Below, piece after piece: positions 35,930 to 48,117 of a DNA stretch of 64,000 bases (the stretch's first letter is position 1; the number at the start of each line of letters is the position of its first letter). Made by a program: the position numbers and the translations under genes. Origin of the DNA: Polyodon spathula (taxonomy: Eukaryota; Chordata; Actinopteri; Acipenseriformes; Polyodontidae); the NCBI RefSeq assembly GCF_017654505.1, contig NC_054535.1:46318348-46382347 (forward strand). The letters run 5' to 3'. The notes under the pieces were generated by a model. The model worked only from the letters and a program-made list of their open reading frames with translations. It was not told the DNA's origin and did not search any database.

Positions 35930-36988
35930 TGCTTTCTATGCAGAAATTCATAATAAATGGAAACGTGCAGTTTATTTTTAACAAGTAAAGCTTAAAACAA
36001 ATTCTTTAATACAAACTAAATGTTTTGTCATTTGGGACTATATAACACTGTGGATATACACATAATAAAAGTATGTATTGTTTTTTTTTTATTTATTTAA
36101 AAACTGTTTTAATAATTTTTCTTCTCCCAAATGTCAAATAACTTTGAAATAGCCGTTTTATAACCAGCCTACACTTTGGGCCGTACGGTTCTCATTAAAA
36201 CCCTTGGCTTCGCCGCAGGCCTAATCACCACCCGGGCGTATGTATATTTCATGGGAACTGCAAGGCCCATCGTTTGACCTAGATTTTCCCTTTCCCTTAC
36301 TAAGGTATGTTGAAAATGTCAATTTATTTTCGGCAATTATTCTTAAATATATCATACAAAATTTCAAATATGTTGAATTTTTTCATCAGTTCAGTCAAAT
36401 ACTGGGCTGAAAAATATGGGCTAGGTAACAAACTTAGGTACTACTCACAACCCCTAGCAAACCTAGTAACAAACCAAAAATCTGGAATGCTGTAGGTGGT
36501 TAAGAATGGCACTGATCACATCACCATGGCCTACTATCAAGATGTATTTAACAGGGTGAAGGCACTAGACTTGAGCAATATGTGCACACACTCAGTACTG
36601 TAACAGATAAGACATGCAGACATACAGTTTTTTTAAACCAACAAAAAACTAAGACACTGGTTTCTGGTTTGAAAAGATTAAAAGTTTTTTTTTTCTTTCA
36701 GGACTGTTGACTCTGCATAGTATATGACTTCACATTAAGCTTCTTTGGGTTTAAAATGCAGGCTACAGACTTTAACAGCTAGAGCTAAGAGACTGATCGG
36801 TTGATCCCCATGGACAATTTGTTCTGTCCAAGAAAAGATTCACATACTCCTGGGACTGGTAGACTGAAAATGCTCTTTTTGGAGGATGTTTTGGCTGTTG
36901 GTTTCCAATCCAAACCCCCTCGTGCCGACTAATGAAACATTTGATGAGTTACAAAATTATGATTTACATAATTTGCTCTGATCTGCTT

Positions 36989-36989
<1 letters not shown>
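35930..36989. other. Intronic noncoding stretch, nothing recognised
   Basis: AT-rich sequence with no recognisable domain or terminal repeat. Confidence 0.45.
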
Positions 36990-37080
<91 letters not shown>

Positions 37081-37092
37081 GATACTGGTCTA

Positions 37093-37156
<64 letters not shown>

Positions 37157-37172
37157 CTATATATATCTATAA
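36990..37172. repeat. (TG)n(TA)n compound microsatellite
   Basis: About 60 bases of (TG)n, 30 of (TA)n, a short unique spacer (GATACTGGTCTATGTACA), then a further (TA)n block of about 70 bases. Confidence 0.96.
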
Positions 37173-37199
37173 CTTCTAGACGTTGAGAGTACCAAGCAA

Positions 37200-37640
37200 C
37201 GGGCCCCTTTGGGTCCTGGGTCCTGGGTCTCTTTACCTTCAAAAATTCGTTTTTAAGATCGCGCGATAAAAATTATAAATGTATTTTGTGTCGAATTTAT
37301 TTGGTTTGTTGGACTCCTCAAAATAAACAAAACAAACACCTAGCTTTTTTTCGAGCACTAACTGAAAACACAGGAACCTAACTATAATATAGGACAGCTA
37401 GGCTGTTTACCTGTTTTTAACACTGACAAAACCAAACACACGAAGGTTTTCACACAGGCTCTTCATACTGCAGCCCTAAACAGACTGGATGCTCTCTTTA
37501 AATACCCTGCACCTGGCTCTAATTTACAATACACACCAGGTGCAGGGGATAACTATTAATTAAACAATTAAACAAACAAATGTGTATTCACCCGTGTTTT
37601 TAGGCAGGGAAAACTTAACCCCTTCCCTGCCGTATATATA
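37200..37640 (-). mobile_element. LTR-like fragment of the GGCAGGGAAGGGGTTAA family
   Basis: The minus strand begins GGCAGGGAAGGGGTTAAG and then CCCTGCCTAAAAACACGGG, close in form to the LTR starts at 62320-62624 and 26280-26723. Further in it has GGGTATTTAAAGAGAGCA (TATA-like, near 37500). No coding sequence or target duplication was found. Confidence 0.5.
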
Positions 37641-37654
37641 TTACATTTAGTTAC

Positions 37655-37808
37655 TGGTGTTTACATCATATATTTTTTAAACTTTTATTTTTCATTTGAC
37701 ATGTTTTGCTTGTTTTGTTTATATAACTCTTACTATTTTTGTTCTTTACCATGCTGTGAGATACACCTGTGTGAAGGGCGATATATAAATAAACTTTGAT
37801 TTGATTAG
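37655..37808 (+). mobile_element. LINE 3' tail
   Basis: TGTGTGAAGGGCGATATATA followed by AATAAACTTTGATTTGATTAGATT has the form of the common L2/CR1-type 3' end of fish (…GAAGGGCGCTATATAAATAAA…) with its short tail repeat. Only the untranslated end remains. Confidence 0.6.
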
Positions 37809-38870
37809 ATTTTACCCCCAGAAAAAAAACATTTTACTCTCTGTTACTTTGTTACCTGACCCAAAACCTTATCTGGAGTGCTGCATGCTGCAGTCATAAA
37901 CCGTGTATTCAGATCAGGGCTGTTATCATATTTTGCTTCATAATAACTGAATATATTTTATTTAAAATGCGTAATACATACAGTAAACAGCAATAATGTA
38001 AAAACACCATAGTGTTACATTTAAAGTTTAATACACTGTAGATCTACAGTACAATCAAAATTACACAGAAACTGCAAGGCTCAGCAATGTTCTATCTTGT
38101 TCCTGTGTATGTTGCTGCCAGCAAGAGATAACAACTACTGTACTGCATAGAGTAAATACAATGTTCAAGATAATTAAAAAAAATGTTTCAAACAATGCAA
38201 GTATTTAAATTGTAAACATTTAATATTTTACAGTAATTGTCTTGCGGTTCTCGTCCATGTGAAAATTTTGTAGAGTCAGGAAGTTTGGCCACCTCTGATC
38301 TGTGCCATCTATTGCTTATGCTGATCCCCATGACAGAACTTAGTAGCCAAGAAGGATGCAACAGCTCTCTGAACATATGTTCTGCTGCCTGAGGATACTC
38401 ACTTCAGACGTGGCTGAGCCAAATCCAGTTGAAAATTGAACTGTTTACATTAGAAAACCTCAGGCACCTGTGAAAACCCATCTTAATTTAGTTAGGGATG
38501 TTATAGTGGGATAATTTCCATCAATACACTGCTTATGAAAAGCAGCTCTGGCCTGTATTTCTTAAATTCCTTTGAGTGTGCCTGTGTGAGATGTTAGCAC
38601 TGCCAAAGACAACCAAAAAAATAAATAGCTCCTGCTGCGTTGCATGAGGGGTGGGATAACTATCCAAAAATGTTAATAAAAATATAATAGATTGATAGAT
38701 GGATCGCAAACTGAGTACAGATCGAAAGGCAAACATGCATGTTGCATTTCTATAGATGCCGTTACAGAAATTAATAATGTCTGTTTTAGGATAGGTTATT
38801 ACTTTCTAGACTACAAAATATAAATTATTGATATTGCATTAACCCTGTGTAATATTTAGCAAGAAATTAC
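37809..38870. other. Intronic noncoding stretch, nothing recognised
   Basis: No coding domain, RNA gene or terminal repeat recognised. Confidence 0.45.
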
Positions 38871-38874
38871 ACAC

Positions 38875-39174
38875 ATGACAAAAAAGTATTCAGATCCTTG
38901 GGACAAATCTTTTCAGGCTTTCAACAGAAAGGAAGAAGTTACTACATCAAAGGCAACTCACTGTCAAAACGTAAAGCCTCATATCAGTAAGTATCAGAAA
39001 CGATTTAGTGGATCAAACCATAAAACAAATCTGTCCTTTACGGTTCAAGCATTCAAGACGGATGACCAATATAAGTTAATTTGCATTAGTTTAGATCAAA
39101 GCAAGATGTCCTTTGAAGTTAGTCAACTGCAAAAACACATTTCTAAGGGACGAGCTGGAGGCAAGCATATGTAA
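38875..39174 (+). CDS. Unidentified 99-codon open frame
   Basis: ATG-initiated frame in an AT-rich setting, beginning MTKKYSDPWDKSFQAFNRKE and continuing with KYQKRFSGSNHKTNLSFTV, ending GGKHM. It is lysine/serine-rich and globular-looking, with no membrane segment and no family I recognise. It contains no homopolymer or repeat that would explain its openness, so it is either a chance frame or an exon-like remnant of a retrogene or transposon. I give no function. Confidence 0.18.
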   Translation: MTKKYSDPWDKSFQAFNRKEEVTTSKATHCQNVKPHISKYQKRFSGSNHKTNLSFTVQAFKTDDQYKLICISLDQSKMSFEVSQLQKHISKGRAGGKHM

Positions 39175-39971
39175 ATTGTCAATATGTTGAAATTTCAAAT
39201 GCCTGGGTGCTATATTTATGGACAGTCAGATTTTTTGAGAATTTTATTTTGCTCTGTTCAAAGTTGTTCCGTAATCTCAAAGTAGTTTAGATTCAAACAT
39301 GTTCTTCTGAAGCCTACCAATAAATCAATCAAAACATTGAAATCGTATCCTGAGAAATGTTGTGTTTCAATAATATATTCCTTTTCTATTGGCAAGATAC
39401 AGAAACAGACAGATAGCAGCTTGCTGGCACATTTGAATTTGGCATAATTGAGTAACAAAAGAAATATAAATGATAGATTTGTATCTGGAAACATCACCAA
39501 AACCTCATAGCTTGAAATCACAGATAAAAAATAACATTTTTGTCTTTTCATTTCTGAATTGTAAATTTCCGATGTATTATGCCATGGAAAAATCTTGGAA
39601 GGTTAGGGTATTTTACTTGTTAACATGTAGCATTCCACTGAATACAGTACACTGTCTGTATTTGGACCCTTTGGTCTAGTTTCCTTGTGAAGCAGGTCAC
39701 TTTTAGGCCTATCTGCATAAAGCAGGGAACAAAGACTTGTAGTGCACCTAGAAACCCATGTTGGGGTGTCTGGAACAGTGCTTGCATGGTTTAAACATTA
39801 TTTAAATCAGCACCACCAATATAATCTGTGATTTTTCTGAGAAATTTTGCATGGATGAAGCCAGTGCTGTCACAAGTCAACAGACATTGATTCAGGCTTT
39901 GTTACCTCATGTGTTGATTACTACAATTCCCTGGTTTAAAGGGGCAACGAACCATGAGAGTTGCAGATCTT

Positions 39972-39976
<5 letters not shown>
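39175..39976. other. Intronic noncoding stretch, nothing recognised
   Basis: No recognisable feature apart from short incidental frames. Confidence 0.45.

Positions 39977-39977
<1 letters not shown>

Positions 39978-40056
<79 letters not shown>
39978..40056. repeat. (TA)n microsatellite
   Basis: Pure TA run of about 79 bases. Confidence 0.97.
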
Positions 40057-40058
<2 letters not shown>

Positions 40059-40059
40059 T

Positions 40060-40640
40060 TTAGTCTGGTTTTAAAAACAGATTCATACTTTATTTTAGGG
40101 ATTACCAGCAATCCCATATTCAGGGATCTGAGGTTACGATTGGGGATATATGGGGTAAGCAGTTACCTTAAATAGTTTGGTGCCAAATTATTTAGGGACT
40201 TACAACTTAATAACAGTATTTTAAAATCAACTCTAAAATTTACAGGTAGCCAATGCAAAGAAGCCAGCACTGGTGTGATGTGTTCCTTTTTTTGGTTTTA
40301 GTCAAGATTTTAGCAGCAGCATTTTGAATCAGTTGCAAAAGAGACAATAAACATTTTGGGATGCCAGAAAATAACGGATTACAATAATAATTTCTGGAGG
40401 ATACAAAGGCCTAAGTTTTGCTGTATTTCACAGATGATAAAAAGACGATTTTATCATTTTTATATGATTTTCAAATAAGAGAATAGGGATGAAGATCACA
40501 CCTAAATTTTTCATTTCTAATACAAGTTCAGAATGCAGTCTGGTGAAATCCAGGCCAGATGATTCAGGAGTATTTAGCTGGTTTGGTGAACGCACTAACA
40601 AAACCTCAGTTTTGCAACATTAGCTTGAAGTCATGACTAA
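40060..40640 (-). mobile_element. L2-type LINE fragment, RT C-terminal part
   Basis: The minus strand from 40550 down gives HSELVLEMKNLGVIF, SSFYHL.NTAKLRP, LLQLIQNAAAKILTKTKKRN, then YL.ILELILKYCY in shifting frames and NMGLLVIPKIKYESVFKTRL near 40120-40060. These are the C-terminal reverse transcriptase blocks of L2-like LINEs. There are many stops and frameshifts. The (TA)n tract at 39978 interrupts its 3' side. Confidence 0.68.
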
Positions 40641-42005
40641 TCTCGAAAATACTGTACAATCATTAATGGTAATGTGGTAGGCATCTAAAATGAGCCTTCC
40701 ATTTTAACTGCAATGTTACTTTGAACTACTGCACCAAAACATAGTGTTACAATAAAACCAGAGACAACAGCTATTCTTATTCACTTTATTGACCACAGCT
40801 AATATGACTTTGAAGATAAGCACAGAATTGGAAACTTGTTGTCTTTCTGAAAAGAGACTCCACCCATCAATCTCATACGTTACCAGTTTGACCAGTTAAA
40901 TAGGTCTCTGCCCACAAACCCCTGTCGTTTCCTTGTTAGGTCCTCCTCCTCCCTGCCTCCCCCCTGCAGCGTGCCGTGTCCAGGGGGAAGGTGGCCCCAT
41001 GTGCCACTTGTCCTCCCCCTTGGCCGAGCCATTTTTAATCACTATTGCATTCATCTCAGCTCGGCCAGCATAGGGGTGGCTATTGAGGTCCAATGGATAA
41101 GGCCATGGGCCAAATTGTAATGTGAATGTATTATGTATCTGTCGTGTATCGTGTTCATGTCAGGCATAACTGTTTGCCAATTGTTCATGTGCCATCAGGC
41201 ATATCTTTCACAACCAATAAACTGTTATTTTTACTACTAAGTGGATGTCCTCATTCTGAAACAGATCATATGAATGAAGATAAGCACAGAAACATAACTT
41301 CTATATTAACATTAAATTCTTAAATTCAGTGAACATGTTAAAATTCCAATATAAAGCCATACAGATAAATAAAATAAGGAAATGCATTAATAAGTTATAA
41401 AACTGTTTAATATTCTAGACACCTTTTTTAGTGGTTGATGATGGTTCCAGTTGGATTTGCTGTAGCTTCAAATTTTTCTTATTCTTAGTGTGACTAAGAC
41501 TACAAAGACAACAGAGCTAGAGATTGGATGTTTGTTGGGTTGGTTTTCCCAGTAACTAAAGACATTGTATTCTGGGAGACAGTTGTTAATGGAAGTTTTA
41601 GTGGAGGCAGACAAGCTGTGCAGCAAAATTGCTATGCATTTTTTTTTTTTTATGCATAAAAATGGCAGGTATGCCACTTGTCTGGAATGGTGGCTGTGTA
41701 TATTAAATACTTTAGAGAGCTTTTTGGATGACAAATGCACTGTATTTATTTTGAAAGGGATTACAGTACCTGCTCCTGGCAAGACACAAGATATGTAAAT
41801 ATAATATTAATTTTAAACCTGCAATATAACATTTAAACATGCATTCTCTAGTCTAGCGCCAACACTCCAATTTTATAAAAAGATTAATTAATTTGAATAA
41901 GGACATTTGGCACAAGTGATATTCCATGCCATACAAAACTTGCTTGAGTCATTACAGCTCTTTTACTGAACACCAAAAGGAGCATCTGCTGACTGCTGAG
42001 GCATG
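40641..42005. other. Intronic noncoding stretch, nothing recognised
   Basis: No recognisable coding or RNA feature. The sequence at 40900-41060 is GC-richer but its frames have no domain. Confidence 0.45.
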
Positions 42006-42372
42006 CTCTATTTATTTATTTATTTTAAATTTGTATTCGCCAATGGTTTTTACCCCAGTTTTCTGCCTAATTTGCAACCCCCTGACGACTCGGGAAATGG
42101 AGGCTGAAATACACGTCCTCCGAAACGTGTTTCTGCCAATCCGTCATTTTTCGCACTGGGATCCACAGCGAAGCCACCAGACCCACAGTGCCGGTGGACA
42201 ACACAGATCTAAATGGCCCCACTGCAGACCCACAGACACCCTATCAACCACAGGAGTCGTTGGTGCGTGGTGAACCGTGGAATGCCCTGCCAACCTAAGT
42301 CCTCCCTACTTTGGTGGCGCTCGGCCAATTGTGTGCCACTCCTAGGAACCCCCGGTCACAGTGAGGCATGCT
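42006..42372 (-). mobile_element. SINE copy A (minus strand), (AAAT)n tail
   Basis: The tail (plus-strand TTTATTTATTTATTTTAAA) is at the left, so the element reads right to left. The body shares blocks with 52770-53190: GACTCGGGA, CGTCCTCCGAA/TGTCCTCCGAA, GCTCGGCCAATTGTG/GCTCAGCCAATTGTG, and CCCCCGGTCACAG versus CTCCCGTCCACGG. The tRNA-like head is missing from this copy. Confidence 0.68.
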
Positions 42373-42459
42373 TTTAAAGAGGCTAACTTGTTTCTCTTCA
42401 AGTCTGATCCAGGAGGATATTATTCAGGTGAAAATTTGGTGTGATTTTTCTGCTATCTG

Positions 42460-42814
42460 GATGGCTACAGGGGTGATGTCAGACCAGGGAAAGGAAATCA
42501 ACACACGTAATGGCGGGGCAAACTGAGACGCTACGGCGCTTTTTATTAAATAACCAAATAAACAGTTGAAACAAAAACACACAAACAAACATCATTGGCC
42601 AAACAAATAAACAACAAACAATAACAAATAAGTATCGTGCTTGTGTAGACCCATCACATTTAGCAATTGTTATTTCTCTTATAATTTTACTTCCTGACTC
42701 CACACTCGTTCTCCACTCTCGAACACACTCACCAAGCAGCCAAACTACAGACCTTTTATAGTTGTGACCGAGGGACTAACTAACTATCAATTATCTTATT
42801 ATTCCTCGGTCACA
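42460..42814 (-). repeat. Solo LTR-like copy of the TGTGAC family
   Basis: The minus strand starts TGTGACCGAGGAATAATAAG at 42814, has CTATAAAAGG near 42742-42751 as a TATA box, and ends beyond GGTCTGACATCACC, shared with the LTR at 17946-18457. The first 63 bases (42752-42814) form an imperfect hairpin with arms GTGACCGAGG and CCTCGGTCAC. No internal region or target duplication was found. Confidence 0.62.
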
Positions 42815-42944
42815 TTTGCCATAGGTTTACTAAGTCTGTGTGACTGTCAGCTAGATAAATAATCAGTAATCCACAAATAATAACAATACACAAAAATAAG
42901 GCTTTTCGATGGTCATATTTACATAAATCATAATAATACAATTA

Positions 42945-43200
42945 AATAAACAAAGGACGGGACACTCTGCCAGTTTCAGAATGACGTTTGAGGTTGCTCG
43001 CCTTGTACAGACTACAGTGTGTAAGCGATTTGTTGCAGATGAGACACAGGTTTACCACTGCTTTCAGTGAAAGCAAACTCTTCCTCCCATTCTGACTTAA
43101 AGCCTTTTGTTTGGTTTGCTCAATACCTTTGTCTCCATGAAACAAACAAGCATTCACTTGAGTGGATCTAAATATGCAGGCACCAGAACGCGGTGTCGAA
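42945..43200 (-). pseudogene. hAT-type (ZBED-like) zinc-finger fragment
   Basis: On the minus strand, FKSEWEEEFAFTESSGKPV in one frame is followed by VNLCLICNKSLTHCSLYKA and SNLKRHSETG in another. The CxxC then LKRH layout matches the N-terminal BED-like finger of hAT transposases of the ZBED/GTF2IRD2 type. No downstream catalytic part was seen. Confidence 0.55.
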
Positions 43201-44254
43201 GGTCATCAAGTGGCAAAATGTCTTTGCAGTGAACATGCAGGCTCAAAGAAACGGAAGATAGAAAAAGGGGAGAGAAAAAAGAATAATAAACACAAATGAA
43301 TACAGAGAGCAAAAATAATAAACATGTTTATTTTACATTTTCTCTTTTTGCTTTTGTTTATTATTCTTTCTCCAATTCATTCTAGCTGCAAAGTGTCCGT
43401 CACCCAGCACTTCACCGGGAGCCTCACTTGAACTGCCCAGGAGCTGTGGTTTGGCCACCTGTGGCATAGATCTTGCTTTAGAGGAGATGGGTGTTACCAG
43501 AAATACAAGCCCGTGTAGGCTGAATGAACATATCTGCACTTTATATTAACATGATACAATTAAACACTGAGGATAATCAGTTGCAAGCAATTGGTTTCAT
43601 CTGATGCGTTTATAGAGACCAGAAAGACAGCTGTCAAAAAAAAAAAGACGACATTAGGCAAGTTACAGAAAGGAATAAATACAGTGTGACATATTATATT
43701 TGATCAAACAATATTGGCAGTTTCTATATAATGTATACACAGACTTACAATAAACAATAGACACTACCTAGAAACTCAATAAATGATCAATTTGTGGCAC
43801 AGCAGTCATTTTTGTGGCATCAAGTGGATTTCAGTACCCTTTCTCCCTTGAATGTCTTCTGTCTAGCAATGTTTACAATGAAAATAGAGATAATACCAGT
43901 GCTGCTATTCCTGAAAGAAATCCACTTAACCTTTTTTTTATTTTTATATGGATTTACAACCAATTTCTAAGTGCCATGTCAGTGGGTGCCATTTTAAGAT
44001 AATTAAGGAGGGGCTATGCTAACATTTCAGTTACCATGAATCAAAGGAACTGTATTATAAATTAAATGTGCATGACATTAAAAAAAAAAAACATTTACAA
44101 CAGATGTAACTGGAGCATTCTATTTATCATCCTTGTTTTTTTTTGTTTTTTTTTAATAAAAATAATTATATGCAGCCAGCAAAGATGAGTGCAGAATACA
44201 CAATTAATGCTGTCTGTCCATCCATCGTTCTTTTGTACTCCGTAACTCACAAAC
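43201..44254. other. Intronic noncoding stretch, nothing recognised
   Basis: AT-rich sequence without recognisable domains. Confidence 0.45.
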
Positions 44255-44258
44255 TAAA

Positions 44259-44747
44259 GCCCCTTTCACACTGGCATGATCTAATCGGGTCAGAACCTAC
44301 CTGGGCAGCACCCGGTGTCATGCGGGTCAGGTATGCGATTTCACAGTGCTTTTGATAAAGCAGGGTTCACCTGGGTGACAGACGCAAGTAAAAAATGCGC
44401 ATATCAATGCACCGGAAGCAGCTTGTTGCAGACGCTTCTATCCAAGCTTCTCTGGATTGAACCGTCAGCCCAAATGTTGATTTGAGCAAATGTTTCTTCA
44501 TCCCTGCTGCAACTGGGCTTATGCTGAGTCTCAAGCAACAAAAATACGGCTAAACAGAATAAACAGAAGTGAAACCTTCATGCAGGCGTGGCTGTTTGTT
44601 ATTGTGTCAGCTCACAAACAGCCATCAAGCATTTTGTCTCACTCAACCCCGGTCAAAGCGTGTCAACCCACATACTGAGGTGGGTCAGTGAGACCTGGGT
44701 TAACCGTTTAGCCAGGACCCGGGTAGGGGTGCCAGTGTGAAAGGGGC
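44259..44747. mobile_element. 489-bp MITE with 20-bp perfect terminal repeats
   Basis: Left end AAGCCCCTTTCACACTGGCA (44257-44276) and right end TGCCAGTGTGAAAGGGGCTT (44730-44749) are exact reverse complements. Outside GCCCC the flanks are TAAA (44255-44258) and TTAA (44748-44751), close to a TTAA target duplication as used by piggyBac/Kolobok-like transposases. The interior has no transposase. An older truncated copy is at 30820-31246. Confidence 0.88.
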
Positions 44748-44751
44748 TTAA

Positions 44752-45315
44752 GAGGGTTATGGTCATTGTCACACAGGCATACTAAGGATACAATAATTGT
44801 GGGAAACCTTTAACATCTGACCTCCAGGACAAGGTCTCAGAATACCAAGACAATTCTCTGTTTTTGATGTTCTCACGATAAGTGTAGAACCGATCATCTG
44901 ATTTGAATAACATTTTGTGGAAGTTAACAGTTATTTACAAACTTGGTTCCTATTGCATTTGAAGTAAATCCGTGAATCGCAAGTAGGTCAAAATAGCCTT
45001 TTCTTTATCTTTCTCAATGTACCACTGACCAAGAGCTAAAACCATTGATCTAATAATGACTTGCTAAGGATTCAGATATATTGGATAGGAGTTCATCGTG
45101 AAAACACAGTATTTTTATTTGATAGATGTTTGGGGCTTCTATTTTCCATATTTACCAAAGTATAGCTGCTTTCTGAACATTATTAAAGATTTCCTATATT
45201 GGAGATCTGTTTTTCCCAGGTTTAAATATAAAAGCCATGATTTAAATATGTGTTTTTCATTGATTGCTTATATGGTTTTCTACGTAATATGCCGGATAAT
45301 TCTAGTGGTTGTAAC

Positions 45316-45358
<43 letters not shown>

Positions 45359-45923
45359 TATTATTGTAGATCTTTTTATGATTAATTTTTGTTATCAGTC
45401 TTCATGTAGTAATAATATACAGTGCAATTAATTATACAGTAAAATACATTTGATTAACCGCCTGTTTGTCACACACTACATTATGAACATGATAACTACC
45501 TTTATTTTGTACCAATCTTCACCAAACTTGCATTATTCAATCCTAGTCTCTTATATAAATTAGGATTGCATTTGACTATAATCTTTCACTTACTGTGTAC
45601 CTATTACGTGATTATAGTGACACCCTGCATGTGCCTGGACTCATTTCCGTATAAGGTAATAGCTGCATATACCTCAAATACTTGATTTGAGTTATTTGTG
45701 TAAGGTTTCCTTCATAGCACAAAGGAATTTGTTATTGTGATGTGCAAAGGTTGTACAGGTGGGTTATTGCAACTACTAATTCCAGTGAAGTTTTTTTTTT
45801 TTATTAGACAAATTTTATGTATTATGTACTGTGCTTGCCCGGGCATACACAAATGATTTTAGCTCAGAAAACAAGGAAATGCTCATCTGAAAGGAGTATG
45901 GTGGACTGAGTTCTTTGTAATAT

Positions 45924-45954
<31 letters not shown>

Positions 45955-47131
45955 CCGCAATTCATAAAATGTATGTGACTTTAACTGAGGAGCAACAAAT
46001 TGGGTTATCTAAAATTGTAAATTTATACAATTTAGTGGGTGAACCAGTTTGCTATGTTTGTATTGATTTGTGCAGTAGTCAATCACAGCACAACAGTGTA
46101 CCATTTTCTGGTGTTACACAGGTCAAGTTTTGGTATGCTTACCACATTCTAACGATGTACCACTTTGTGGCCATACACCAGTACCACTCCTCACTCACCA
46201 CTGTGACCACAAGTATCAATAGCTTCACTGTAATATGAATTTAAAGTTGGCAAAATAGGTCTGGTAAAAGATATACAATTTTTATATCCAAACCAATTTT
46301 CAAAGAAAGGTTATAACTCTTATAAAATAAGTACCTTTGTATTAAACTACTTTCCAACCAGCAGGACTTGGTGGTGTGATCTTAATGGCCACAAGCTAAG
46401 GCTTTATTGATTGAGCTACACAGAGAGTTCAGATTGCTGCTAGACATCAGTGATTTCACCAGTGACAGTCAGAGATTCAGAGAAGTTCATAGTTGTGGGG
46501 GAAGCTCTGATGTAGTTGTGTCCATATGTTGGTTGGTGGTTTTTTTTTTTTGTTTTTTTTTTTTTTTTTTTTTTTTAATTTTACCCCTTGCGTTATTTCT
46601 TTTGAAATTGTGCAATTAGCATTTCTTAACACAACATTTGCAATGGAATTGTAGGAGATAAGGAAGTGTATTTCGGTCTCAGTAAGATAAGGCTTTGCCA
46701 AATTGTCTCTGGAATTTAATGTAACAATGTAAACCCAACTACTTTTCCAAATCTAGAAAGTATAATGTGACCATGACAAAGAAAAAAAAAAGAAAAAAGG
46801 ACGTTCCATTCTGGGAGCCAAAAGTCGTTGTCAATATAGCTAAAGATAGCCATGACTATCAAAGCTGATATTAAAAACAGCAACAGCCTCATACTAACGA
46901 AACAAATGATCAAGTCTGCAAATGTGTCCATGTGTGACCATAAGTAATAAATAAGACCTAAAAAATGGAAGTATAGCTATGAACAACAGTTTAGCATCAC
47001 CTAGAATTTTAGGATTGAGATAATTTTTTTTTTTAACTATATGAACATAATTTACATCTTTTATTTAACATCATGGTAATCAAATAAACTACAAAATGGC
47101 ATTGCAAAAGTCTACCAAAAGCCATACTAGA

Positions 47132-47133
<2 letters not shown>
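44752..47133. other. Intronic noncoding stretch with simple repeats
   Basis: Contains (TTA)n at 45316-45365 and poly-T runs at 45925-45954 and 46541-46576. At 46345-46410 the minus strand resembles a decayed tRNA-type SINE head (GTGTAGCTCAATCAATAAAG, then GCTTGTGGCCA), which I cannot confirm. No gene recognised. Confidence 0.45.
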
Positions 47134-47185
<52 letters not shown>

Positions 47186-47215
47186 TGGCAGACGCTAGTA
47201 TTTCATTTGGAAAAC
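47134..47215 (-). mobile_element. LINE/SINE 3' tail with (AAT)n on the minus strand
   Basis: A (ATT)n run of about 52 bases is followed by TGGCAGACGCTAGTATTTCA. On the minus strand this reads AGCGTCTGCCAAATAATAAT, the standard fish retroposon tail, so the microsatellite grew from a retroposon tail. Confidence 0.6.
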
Positions 47216-47361
47216 TACAAAGAAGTATGTAATTCAGTATCTTAATATAACGTTATTCAGCAGATTTCAGATTTCATTCAAAAAATGTTAATTCTATGGG
47301 CTAACACAAAACATTTGGTCAGTAAAAAAAAAAAGTGTCTATAAAAGAAGGCCACTGTAAA

Positions 47362-48117
47362 GAGATATTCACACTCTAGCGTTTATTCGCTACGTTTTTT
47401 ATGGTCAACATTTTGCTGCTATTTTTGTATTCAGACTTGCTTGTCAAATATCACACGCAAGATGAGGGAACGTCTGATTATAGCAGTGCAGAATATCTTG
47501 TTCTTTATGATAAGCAGCACAAGAAATATGAAGATTACAAACAGAAATTCTGGGTAAATATGAGGAAATCGGATAGAGAGCACTATTGGTGTGTTAAAAT
47601 AAACATACTGTTTTGACTGTAGGTTTTTGTTAAATGTCTGGGTGTAGCTTAGTTTAGTGTATGGCACGAGATTTAGACTGAACTACAAAACAAAATCACA
47701 TATCTAGTTTTATCCAGTAGCAAACGCAGGTAAGTGGTATTGTATTTACAGCAAATTAAACTGTCTAAAATGGTTTTATGTCAATCATATATGTTAGTAT
47801 GCATGTATTTTTCCCCCAGTGAAAACACTGGGCTGCCTGACATTCTTCTTTCTTTTTCTCTTCTTCGGAGCAATAACCATACGGCCGCTTGCACCTGATC
47901 CATATTACCTTCAGATTATATCCAAATTTAGCAGGACAGGATGGTGATCGCAGTGTTTTTCGTCCAAAAATCAAACCTGTTTCGATTTTTTTTTCACAGT
48001 GAATTTCATTTTTTTTGTAGCGATTACACTCAAGTGTGAAAGGTAGTATTCAATTCCATAGGTTGGGTTTTTTACCATAGAAAACACAGCGAGTAAACAC
48101 TGTAGTGCGAATAGTCC
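47362..48117. mobile_element. TTAA-type DNA transposon remnant carrying a MADF-like coding piece
   Basis: The 45-bp ends align without gaps as inverted repeats with 34 identities, left GAGATATTCACACTCTAGCG and right (read inward) GGACTATTCGCACTACAGTG, both reaching TATGGT. Several mismatches fit CpG decay. Flanks are TAAA (47358-47361) and TTAA (48118-48121). The interior holds the MADF-like frame at 47401-47616. At 756 bp it is too short to encode a transposase as well, so it is a deletion derivative. Confidence 0.75.
47401..47616 (+). pseudogene. MADF (Myb/SANT-like) domain remnant
   Basis: 72 codons beginning at an ATG that overlaps the inner end of the left terminal repeat. The segment EYLVLYDKQHKKYEDYKQKF followed by WVNMRKSD resembles the first helices of MADF DNA-binding domains (pattern xxLYDxxHxxYxDxxxK..W..I). 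The ends of the domain are missing or diverged and the frame stops after VKINILF. MADF proteins accompany transposases in Harbinger and some other DNA transposons, where they bind the terminal repeats. Its position inside terminal repeats supports a transposon origin. Confidence 0.5.
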
